From Planctomycetaceae bacterium UBA969 (GTDB lineage: Bacteria; Planctomycetota; Planctomycetia; Gemmatales; Gemmataceae): a stretch of DNA of 15,361 nt. Numbering within the stretch: the stretch's first letter is position 1; each line of letters opens with the position of its first letter. Shown here piece by piece: positions 9,549 through 15,361 of this stretch. The notes beneath the pieces are model-generated. The model worked only from the letters and a program-made list of their open reading frames with translations. It was not told the origin of the DNA and made no database searches. Position numbers and translations under genes: made by a program. The stretch covers positions 25,025 through 40,385 of the forward strand of contig DBCB01000145.1 in NCBI GenBank assembly GCA_002303765.1, read 5' to 3'.

Positions 9549-10394
9549 ATGCGACGATTTATTTCAACCTTGATTCTGATAGCTTCGATTTACTCGGTTT
9601 CTACGATTGCATTCGCACAAACTCCAACGGGATTATTTAAATGGAAAAAAGGCCAACAGCTCACTTATAAAGTAGAACACAACACTGTAGCAACTGAAAC
9701 TATTGCAGATTCAAAAACAGAATTCAAAAACCTTTTAGAACTAACGAAGAGATGGACAGTTGAAGATGTTTCAAGCGAAGGGCTCGCAACCCTAACTTTG
9801 GTGGTCGAAGGTATCAAAATGAAAAGTACTAATCCAAAGGGGGATGAATTAAAATACGATTCCGCAAATCCAAAAGATTCCACACCGCAATTGAAAGAGC
9901 AACTGGAAAAATACATTGGAACCAAAATCGCAACCATCACCATGGATACCCAGGGAAGAGTTCGATCCGTGAAAGAAAGCAACTTTGGCGCAGCATCAAA
10001 GTATGAAGTCGAGTTACCATTTGCTGTAGTTGTTCCGGGTGGGGAAATAAAAAAAGGGCTTGCTTGGCAGCGCAACTTCAACATCACCATGGATCCGCCA
10101 CAAGGCACGGGCGAAAAATATGAAACCAGCCAGAAGTACGAATGCACTTCAATTGATGCTGGAAAGATTAAACTGCTTGTTTCAACCGAACTGAAAAAGA
10201 CACCCGAAAACATCGCAGATCAATTACCATTACTACCTTTTCTCGTCGAGGGCGAAGTCACCCTCGATGCCGAGAAAGGCGTTATGACTGAATCGATCAT
10301 GAAAGTAGATAAAACCTTGAAAGGCCACCAAGGAGAGAACAGCTCCTACCGGATGTATTCTCTCTTCAAGGAAACTCTCACAGGCTTAAAATAA
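9549..10394 (+). CDS. Secreted or periplasmic protein of unknown function
   Basis: The 281-residue product has a textbook signal peptide. Positive residues RR at 2-3 precede a hydrophobic core FISTLILIASIYSVSTIAFA. A type I cleavage site AFA|Q (after residue 23) follows; there is no lipobox cysteine. The mature part is rich in Lys, Glu and Thr and predicted to be largely beta: LFKWKKGQQLTYKVEHNT, GLATLTLVVEGIKMKS, TIATITMDTQGRVRSV-like segments and KGLAWQRNFNITMDPP. It ends in a repeated strand pattern (GEVTLDAEKGVMTESIMKVDKTLKG). The pattern of a modified-lipocalin or LolA-like extracytoplasmic sheet protein is possible; no catalytic motif was seen. GGA (9538-9540) is at 8-nt spacing. The gene is convergent with mdh, the stop codons being only 3 nt apart. 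Confidence 0.7.
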   Translation: MRRFISTLILIASIYSVSTIAFAQTPTGLFKWKKGQQLTYKVEHNTVATETIADSKTEFKNLLELTKRWTVEDVSSEGLATLTLVVEGIKMKSTNPKGDELKYDSANPKDSTPQLKEQLEKYIGTKIATITMDTQGRVRSVKESNFGAASKYEVELPFAVVVPGGEIKKGLAWQRNFNITMDPPQGTGEKYETSQKYECTSIDAGKIKLLVSTELKKTPENIADQLPLLPFLVEGEVTLDAEKGVMTESIMKVDKTLKGHQGENSSYRMYSLFKETLTGLK

Positions 10395-10397
10395 GGA

Positions 10398-11387
10398 CTA
10401 GGAAGGAATCAAATCCTTCACTGCGTCCTTTTCTTCAAGCAATTCTTGCAGGGTTGTTTGGAACTTTGCCTGACCAAAAGCATCCATTTTCAAGCCATCA
10501 ACCACTTTATAATTACCCTTGCCATCTGTGGTGCATGGGTAACCAAAAACCATATCCTTGGGCACACCATATTCGCCCTGTGAAACCACAGCCATGCTAA
10601 CCCAATCGTTAGCCGGGGTGCCTCTTATCATGCTCTTAACATGATCAATTGCGCCATTGGCTGCAGACATTGCAGAACTCATGCCACGCGCCTTGATAAC
10701 TGCGGCACCACGGGTCTGAATGGTGGAAACAAAGGTTTCTTCAAGCCACTTGCGGTCGGTGATGATCTGCTCGGCGGGTTTGCCATTAATCTTTGCATTA
10801 GAAAAATCTGGGAATTGCGTGTTGCTATGATTCCCCCAGATAGTCATCTGTGTGACATCGCTATTAGAAACACCGGCTTTTTTTGCCAACGCAGTGCGGG
10901 CACGATTATGATCAAGGCGGGTCATTGCGGTCCATCGTTCTGCAGGAATGCTGCGCCCATTAGATCGGGCGACCAGGCAATTAGTGTTGCAAGGGTTACC
11001 CACCACCAAAATGCGCACATCTGCGGCGGCCTTTGCAGCAAGCGCCTTCCCTTGGCCAACAAATATCTTCCCGTTTATGTCCAGCAGTTCTTTTCTTTCC
11101 ATGCCTGCCTTTCTTGGAAACGAACCAACCAACAAGGCATAATTGCAGCCATCAAAGGCCTTTTCTGCATTATCTGTAATCACGATGTCTTTTAATGTTG
11201 AGAAAGAGCAATCATCAAGTTCCATCGCAACGCCTTCAAGGGCGGGCAACGCAGGGGTTATTTCAAGCAAATGCAAAATAACCTGAGTATCTGGACCAAA
11301 CACTTCGCCAGAGGCCAATCGGCCCAACATTGCGTAAGCGACTTGACCTGCTGCACCTGTTACTGCAACTCTTACTGTTCCTGCCAT
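10398..11387 (-). CDS. mdh: Malate dehydrogenase (NAD-dependent, cytosolic-type family)
   Basis: Interconverts malate and oxaloacetate in the citric acid cycle. The product has 329 residues. The N-terminal Rossmann motif is VTGAAGQVAYAML (9-21). Substrate-binding arginines R92 and R98 lie in FPRKAGMER. GNPCNTN (130-136) and the Asp-His pair D159/H187 (MTRLDHNRA; IWGNHSNTQFPD) complete the active site. The GNHSNTQ motif and insert pattern mark the group that includes eukaryotic cytosolic enzymes and many bacterial MDHs, rather than the E. coli mitochondrial-like or LDH-like type. On the minus strand GAGGG (about 11395-11399) sits 7 nt before the ATG at 11387. A promoter candidate lies at 11436-11464. 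The gene is divergent from gap and convergent with the secreted-protein gene, with no clear terminator between. Confidence 0.95.
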   Translation of the reverse strand: MAGTVRVAVTGAAGQVAYAMLGRLASGEVFGPDTQVILHLLEITPALPALEGVAMELDDCSFSTLKDIVITDNAEKAFDGCNYALLVGSFPRKAGMERKELLDINGKIFVGQGKALAAKAAADVRILVVGNPCNTNCLVARSNGRSIPAERWTAMTRLDHNRARTALAKKAGVSNSDVTQMTIWGNHSNTQFPDFSNAKINGKPAEQIITDRKWLEETFVSTIQTRGAAVIKARGMSSAMSAANGAIDHVKSMIRGTPANDWVSMAVVSQGEYGVPKDMVFGYPCTTDGKGNYKVVDGLKMDAFGQAKFQTTLQELLEEKDAVKDLIPS

Positions 11388-11435
11388 GATAATGCCCTCA
11401 ATCCTTTAATAAGAAAAATCAATGAAGCTTCAGAC

Positions 11436-11464
11436 ATCATACCCTCGACTTCATGCGTAGAAAA
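11436..11464 (-). promoter_or_regulatory. Candidate promoter of mdh
   Basis: On the minus strand TTTTCT (11464-11459) and TATGAT (11441-11436, 5 of 6 matches) are separated by exactly 17 nt. Transcription would start near 11429, giving a leader of about 42 nt. Confidence 0.4.
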
Positions 11465-11504
11465 CATATTTTATAAGGTACCAAGGCATGTGCGACTCGG
11501 CCAC

Positions 11505-11520
11505 AACCTATTTATAGGTT
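11505..11520. promoter_or_regulatory. Inverted repeat in the mdh-gap divergent region (possible operator)
   Basis: AACCTATTTATAGGTT is a perfect 6-bp inverted repeat around TTTA. It lies about 87 nt before the gap start and upstream of the mdh promoter candidate. No U-run follows, so a terminator is unlikely; a dimeric repressor site for one or both genes is conceivable. No convincing gap promoter could be picked out nearby. Confidence 0.35.
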
Positions 11521-11606
11521 TCCTCTGAAAATGACCGGGTTTCAATTGCTTCTGTCTTTATATTTTGTGGTCTACTTACTCTTTTAGACATGTGAGGTTT
11601 AAAGAA

Positions 11607-12635
11607 ATGGCAACAAAGATTGGTATTAATGGTTTTGGGCGAATTGGAAGAATGGTATTCCGCGCTCTCATGGAAAAAAAATCCGAACTTGATGTCGTCG
11701 CCATCAATGACCTCGGTAACCCAAAAAGCTTGGCTCTATTATTAAAATACGATTCCGTACATGGAAAATTCCCACACACTGTGGAAGCCACGGAAGATTC
11801 ACTTATCGTTGCAGGTAAGACCATCAAAGTTCTAAAAGAACGCGATCCATCCAAGCTTCCTTGGGGCGCTATGGGCGTTGATATCGTGATTGAATCCACC
11901 GGACTCTTCACCGAAAAAGAAACTCCTAAGGGTGGCTTTATCGACCATATTAAAGCAGGTGCTAAAAAAGTTATCATCACTGCTCCTGCAAAAGGTGAAG
12001 ATAAAACAGTGGTTATTGGCGTAAACGATCACGAACTTACCTCCGCTCACCAATGCGTTTCTAATGCTTCTTGCACCACCAATTCCCTAGCTCCCATGGT
12101 TAAAACCTTGGAAGACAACTTCGGAATTATTTGTGGTGTTATGACTACCGTTCACGCATACACTAACGATCAAAATGTTGCTGATCAGATTCACTCCGAT
12201 CCCAGAAGGGCCCGTGCCGCTGGTTGCAACATCATCCCAAGTAGCACTGGCGCTGCCAAAGCTATTGGCTTGGTTATTCCTGCAATGGCCGGCAAACTCG
12301 ATGGAACTGCTCTTCGAGTTCCTGTACCAGACGGTTCGATCACCGATCTTACTGTTCAACTCAAACGCGAAGTCACCGTGGAAGAAGTTAACGCTGCTTT
12401 CAAGACTGCCGCACATGGCGTTCTTAAGGGCGTACTTGAATACACCGAAGACCCAATCGTTTCTTCCGACATCATCGACAACCCACACAGTTGTATCTTT
12501 GATGCTCTTTCAACCTTGGTCAGCCCTAAAGGCAAAGGCACCACAGTTAAAGTATTCGGCTGGTACGATAACGAATGGGGCTACTCAGTGAGAACTGCTG
12601 ACTTGGCTGTTAAACTGACGAAGTTGCTTAAGTAA
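11607..12635 (+). CDS. gap: Glyceraldehyde-3-phosphate dehydrogenase (phosphorylating)
   Basis: Converts glyceraldehyde 3-phosphate, NAD and phosphate to 1,3-bisphosphoglycerate. The product has 342 residues with INGFGRIGRMVFRAL at the N-terminus. An Asp follows the second strand (VVAINDL), as in NAD-preferring enzymes. Catalytic C156 lies in SNASCTTN, its partner H183 in TTVHAYTNDQ, and the phosphate-binding SSTGAAKAIG and WYDNEWGYS motifs are present. All expected residues are intact. The reading frame is open upstream to 11565, but ATG 11607 fits the conserved family start (MATKIGINGFG) and has GAGG (11594-11597) 9 nt before it. It is followed by pgk, the next glycolytic enzyme, after 72 nt that contain a strong terminator. 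A run of Lys codons near residue 35 is not unusual. Confidence 0.97.
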   Translation: MATKIGINGFGRIGRMVFRALMEKKSELDVVAINDLGNPKSLALLLKYDSVHGKFPHTVEATEDSLIVAGKTIKVLKERDPSKLPWGAMGVDIVIESTGLFTEKETPKGGFIDHIKAGAKKVIITAPAKGEDKTVVIGVNDHELTSAHQCVSNASCTTNSLAPMVKTLEDNFGIICGVMTTVHAYTNDQNVADQIHSDPRRARAAGCNIIPSSTGAAKAIGLVIPAMAGKLDGTALRVPVPDGSITDLTVQLKREVTVEEVNAAFKTAAHGVLKGVLEYTEDPIVSSDIIDNPHSCIFDALSTLVSPKGKGTTVKVFGWYDNEWGYSVRTADLAVKLTKLLK

Positions 12636-12652
12636 TTAAGGTTTATTTTTCA

Positions 12653-12692
12653 GGGGCTGGTCCTTCATGGGCCAACCCCTTTTCTTTTTTTT
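12653..12692 (+). terminator. Rho-independent terminator between gap and pgk
   Basis: GGGGCTGGTCC (12653-12663) pairs with GGGCCAACCCC (12669-12679) across the 5-nt loop TTCAT. The stem is 11 bp with one mismatch and one G-U wobble. TTTTCTTTTTTTT (12680-12692) follows directly. This is the clearest terminator in the window, and it ends just before the pgk ribosome binding site (AGGA, 12694-12697). Confidence 0.9.
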
Positions 12693-12707
12693 CAGGACTA
12701 TCCTACA

Positions 12708-13898
12708 ATGGCAAAAAAAGACATCCACTCACTACAAAACATTCAGGGCAAAAAAGTCCTGGTTCGTGTTGATTTTAATGTACCACAGGATGAACACGGG
12801 AATATCACCAACGATCGCAGAATCCGCGGTGCAATACCGACCATTAAGGGATTGCTCGAAAAAGGCGCAGCAGTCATCGCCATGAGCCACCTTGGCCGAC
12901 CTAAAGGCGACCTCGTAAAAGATGCCCCTTTCAAGATGGATAAGGTCGCAAAACGATTAGGCGAACTTCTGAACAAATCTGTACACAAGGTAGACAGCAT
13001 AATTGGACAAGACGCCAAAGACGCTGCTGCCAACCTCAAGGCAGGCGAAATCCTTGTACTTGAAAATGTCCGATTCCATCCAGGTGAGCAAACTGCAGAT
13101 GCTGCTTTCGCCAAGGAACTTGCAAGCCTGGGCGATATCTATGTGAACGATGCTTTTGGAACCTGCCACCGGAAAGATTCTTCCATGTATGGCGTTCCCG
13201 CTGCATTAAAAGGCAAACCAAGAGTCGTCGGCACTCTAGTAGCAAAAGAACTTGCAATCCTTGAACAACTTTTCAGCAACCCATCAAGGCCAATGCTCGG
13301 GATATTGGGTGGCGGTAAAGTTTCTGACAAAATCAAATTCATTAAGGCACTTCTTTCGAAAGTAGACAAAGTAATCATCGGCGGCGCAATGACCTACACC
13401 TTCATGAAAGCTCAAGGTAAAAGCATTGGTAACTCCCGCGTTGAAGCAGACAAGTTAGATATCGCCCGCGAACTTCTAGAACTGGGCAAGGGGAAAATCC
13501 AACTTCCTGTCGATCATCTTGCTGTGCAAAAACTTGATGCTCCAGAAGGCGCCAAGGTTTTCGAAGGCGAAATCCCCGAAGGTTGGATTGGTATCGATAT
13601 CGGCCCCAAAACCATCGAGCTTTATTGTGCGGAAGTTGCAAAATCTGCAACTATTCTTTGGAACGGCCCCTTGGGTAAATTCGAAGATGAACCCTACAGC
13701 AAAGGCACCAAAGCGATTGCCAACACCATGGCTGCATCTAAAGGCGTAACCGTGGTGGGCGGTGGCGAAACTGCAGAAGCCGTCGAAGAATTTGGCCTGG
13801 CTGAAAAGATGACTCATGTTTCAACAGGCGGTGGTGCTTTCCTCGAATATGTTGAAGGCACGCCTTTTGCTGCCCTTGATGAAATTGATGATAAATAA
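12708..13898 (+). CDS. pgk: Phosphoglycerate kinase
   Basis: Transfers phosphate from 1,3-bisphosphoglycerate to ADP, the first ATP-yielding step of glycolysis; cytoplasmic monomer. The product has 396 residues, typical of bacteria. Substrate-domain motifs are RVDFNVP (20-26), SHLGRPKG (60-67), LENVRFHPGE (118-127) and NDAFGTCHRKDSS. Nucleotide-domain motifs are GGGKVSDKI, GGAMTYTFMKAQG, WNGPLGKFE, GGGETAEAVEEFG (from 351) and STGGGAFLEYVEG. All are intact. The start ATG 12708 is preceded by AGGA at 10-nt spacing. No promoter was identified between the upstream terminator and the start, so expression probably depends partly on read-through from gap or on a promoter inside gap. Confidence 0.97.
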   Translation: MAKKDIHSLQNIQGKKVLVRVDFNVPQDEHGNITNDRRIRGAIPTIKGLLEKGAAVIAMSHLGRPKGDLVKDAPFKMDKVAKRLGELLNKSVHKVDSIIGQDAKDAAANLKAGEILVLENVRFHPGEQTADAAFAKELASLGDIYVNDAFGTCHRKDSSMYGVPAALKGKPRVVGTLVAKELAILEQLFSNPSRPMLGILGGGKVSDKIKFIKALLSKVDKVIIGGAMTYTFMKAQGKSIGNSRVEADKLDIARELLELGKGKIQLPVDHLAVQKLDAPEGAKVFEGEIPEGWIGIDIGPKTIELYCAEVAKSATILWNGPLGKFEDEPYSKGTKAIANTMAASKGVTVVGGGETAEAVEEFGLAEKMTHVSTGGGAFLEYVEGTPFAALDEIDDK

Positions 13899-13903
13899 AA
13901 CCA

Positions 13904-13930
13904 CCCTTGGGATATAACTAGAACCAAGGG
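13904..13930 (+). terminator. Hairpin after pgk, weak terminator candidate
   Basis: CCCTTGG (13904-13910) and CCAAGGG (13924-13930) form a perfect 7-bp stem with a 13-nt AT-rich loop, starting 5 nt after the pgk stop. No U-run follows, so it may instead protect the 3' end of the pgk message or pause transcription. Confidence 0.4.
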
Positions 13931-14011
13931 ATTGCCTCCCGTAGAATGATTTAAGCAATTAATCATGAAGTAGTTTTTCTTACCGAATTTTTTCCCAAGG
14001 TAGATGGCATT

Positions 14012-15100
14012 ATGAAAGCTGGAATCGTCGGGTTGCCCAATGTAGGAAAAAGTACTCTATTCAACGCCTTGACAAGTTCAAAAGGGGCACAAGCTGCAAA
14101 CTATCCCTTTTGCACTATCGAACCCAATGAAGGGATTGTTCCGGTTCCAGACCCAAGACTTACCCGCATTACCAAATTCATTGTGCCCCAAAAAGTAATT
14201 CCCTCTGCACTAACTCTGGTTGATATTGCAGGCATTGTTAAAGGGGCGAGCGAAGGCGAAGGCATGGGCAACAAATTTCTTACCCACATTCGTGAAGTCG
14301 ATGCAATACTTCAGGTGGTACGCTGCTTTGAAGACCCAGATGTTATCCATGTTGCCGGAAAAGTAGACCCTTTAAGCGACATCGAAATTATTGAAATCGA
14401 ATTGATGCTTGCAGATTTACAAACACTTGATGGGGCACTTTCTAAAGCAGAAAGAAGCGCCAAAGGTGGAGACAAAGAAGCCAAGGACAGGGTTGAAGCG
14501 ATTAAGAAATCTCTCGAACATTTAAAAGCCGATAAACCACTACGCACGCTTAAACTTCCCGAAAATGAAGTTAAAGCCATTAGCGCATTTGGCCTGATGA
14601 CAGCAAAGCAAGTTCTTTATGTAGCCAATGTTGATGAAACCGACCTTGAAGGCAAAAGCCCGATGGTTCAAAAAGTACGCGATTTCGCAAAGAAAGTAGG
14701 CGCTGAAGTAGTTCCTGTTTGTGCTAAACTAGAAGCTGAAATTGCAGAACTCGATCCTGCAGACCGAGCAGAAATGATGGCCTCCGCTGGCATCACAGAA
14801 CCCTCCCTTGCAGTTCTTGCCCGCGCTGCCTACAAAGCACTTGGTTACCAAAGCTATTTTACCGCAGGCGAAAAAGAAGTTCGTGCTTGGGCTGTTCCGG
14901 TAGGGGCAACCGCACCACAAGCTGCGGGCGTTATCCATACCGATTTTGAAAAAGGGTTCATCCGGGCTGAAGTTTATACGCTTGCGGACCTCGAGCAGTT
15001 CAAGACTGAAAAAGATATTCGTTCTGCGGGTAAACTTAAAATCGTGGGCAAAGAATACATAATGCAAGATGGCGACATCTGCCACTTCCTATTTAATTAG
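14012..15100 (+). CDS. ychF: YchF/OLA1-type ribosome-associated ATPase (Obg family)
   Basis: A cytoplasmic P-loop protein of the Obg family that binds ribosomes and in studied members prefers ATP to GTP. The product has 362 residues, the normal length. The G1 loop is GLPNVGKST (7-15). The switch region NYPFCTIEPNEG is typical of YchF. G3 is DIAG (71-74). The G4 position reads NVDE (206-209) instead of NKxD, the change linked to relaxed nucleotide specificity. A coiled-coil insert (about 125-175, rich in Lys and Glu) precedes G4. The C-terminal TGS domain (about 278-361) ends VGKEYIMQDGDICHFLFN. It starts at ATG 14012 with AAGG (13997-14000) 11 nt upstream. The 113 nt after pgk contain a hairpin and no clear promoter. 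Confidence 0.96.
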   Translation: MKAGIVGLPNVGKSTLFNALTSSKGAQAANYPFCTIEPNEGIVPVPDPRLTRITKFIVPQKVIPSALTLVDIAGIVKGASEGEGMGNKFLTHIREVDAILQVVRCFEDPDVIHVAGKVDPLSDIEIIEIELMLADLQTLDGALSKAERSAKGGDKEAKDRVEAIKKSLEHLKADKPLRTLKLPENEVKAISAFGLMTAKQVLYVANVDETDLEGKSPMVQKVRDFAKKVGAEVVPVCAKLEAEIAELDPADRAEMMASAGITEPSLAVLARAAYKALGYQSYFTAGEKEVRAWAVPVGATAPQAAGVIHTDFEKGFIRAEVYTLADLEQFKTEKDIRSAGKLKIVGKEYIMQDGDICHFLFN

Positions 15101-15154
15101 ATTCCTTAGGGCTGCAGGAAAGCCACAGAAATAAGAATAAGCAGAAGCATTTGC

Positions 15155-15180
15155 CACGGACGAACACGGAATTTCACGGA
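15155..15180 (+). repeat. Three CACGGA units with exact 10-bp period
   Basis: CACGGA occurs at 15155, 15165 and 15175, each preceded by a variable 4-nt spacer, with a degenerate CACAGA at 15124. An alternating ACACACACAC run follows at about 15186-15194. Phased repeats of this kind are scattered in intergenic DNA of several Planctomycetota and related genomes (recollection, not checked). Confidence 0.6.
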
Positions 15181-15361
15181 ATCAACACACACACATCTTT
15201 CAGAGCTGGATGCGTTAGCGACGGTAGTACTCATCCCTTAGGTGCAAAATCTAAAGGTGCTAATGGAGGAGTTGCAGTGGGGCTTCCCCATCGCAAATAC
15301 TCTGTCTTTAAACAAACCCATATTAATAGGAAGTAAAAGGAAGAATAAGAAAAAGGAACAG
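15181..15361. other. Non-coding tail of the window, possible degenerate dispersed repeat
   Basis: No credible gene is seen. The segment GAGCTGGATGCGTTAGCGACGG (15203-15224) resembles a motif I associate with dispersed Planctomycetota repeats. GGATG (15208-15212) can pair with CATCC (15232-15236). A small hairpin TGGGG-CTT-CCCCA lies at 15278-15290. GGTGC occurs twice (15241-15245 and 15256-15260). The end (15331-15361) is purine-rich on the plus strand. Together with 15101-15154 this makes a 260-nt stretch after ychF without a clear terminator. Confidence 0.35.

Noticed and set aside
10402..10419. Inverted repeat GAAGGA-ATCAAA-TCCTTC as a terminator of the secreted-protein gene
   Set aside because: The stem is only 6 bp, lies within the mdh coding end and has no immediate U-run, so it is too weak to call.
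10641..11195. 184-codon open frame antisense to mdh
   Set aside because: It is a shadow of the mdh reading frame. mdh has intact active-site motifs and a good ribosome binding site on the other strand.
15151..15336. Open frame of 61 codons at the right end
   Set aside because: It has a TTG start without a ribosome binding site, begins in the CACGGA repeats, and has low-complexity composition. It is probably repeat-derived and untranslated.

Overview
The window is a housekeeping stretch of a bacterial chromosome with low-to-moderate GC (by eye low to mid 40s percent) and the standard code. The best guess for the source is the Planctomycetota or a related PVC lineage. This rests on the style of MetH, a cytosolic-type malate dehydrogenase, a Dabb-domain protein, and intergenic repeats containing CACGGA and GCGTTAGCGACGG. 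It is an inference from sequence style, not from a marker gene. No mobile element, CRISPR array, tRNA or rRNA was found.

Layout. At the left edge (1-239, minus) is the N-terminal end of an ABC-F ATPase. A divergent promoter region follows, then a small Dabb-domain protein (543-863, plus). A four-helix membrane protein (876-1259, minus) converges on it, and both stop codons lie in the arms of one perfect 10-bp terminator hairpin. The 620 bp up to metH holds no convincing protein gene. It holds a 6S RNA (about 1320-1500) with a promoter at the right distance, then a second, unrecognised RNA-like fold (1642-1762) closed by a 15-bp stem. From about 1.9 to 9.4 kb runs a co-directional cluster: metH (methionine synthase), moeA (molybdenum cofactor), lnt (lipoprotein N-acylation) and an alpha/beta hydrolase. 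The gaps are 73, 25 and 2 nt. The 73-nt metH-moeA gap is enlarged by a 55-bp tandem duplication that creates a chimeric 11-codon minigene.

Next is a secreted protein of unknown function (9549-10394), convergent with malate dehydrogenase (10398-11387, minus). Malate dehydrogenase is divergent from the glycolytic pair gap (11607-12635) and pgk (12708-13898), which are separated by a strong Rho-independent terminator. The ribosome-associated ATPase ychF (14012-15100) follows. The last 260 bp are non-coding and carry short repeats.

The genes serve central metabolism (gap, pgk, mdh), one-carbon and cofactor metabolism (metH, moeA) and envelope maturation (lnt). No new multi-gene system is visible. 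The unexplained signals are at RNA and DNA level: the 1642-1762 fold and its palindromic upstream region, the duplicated metH/moeA junction, the internal gap-pgk terminator, and the terminal repeats.
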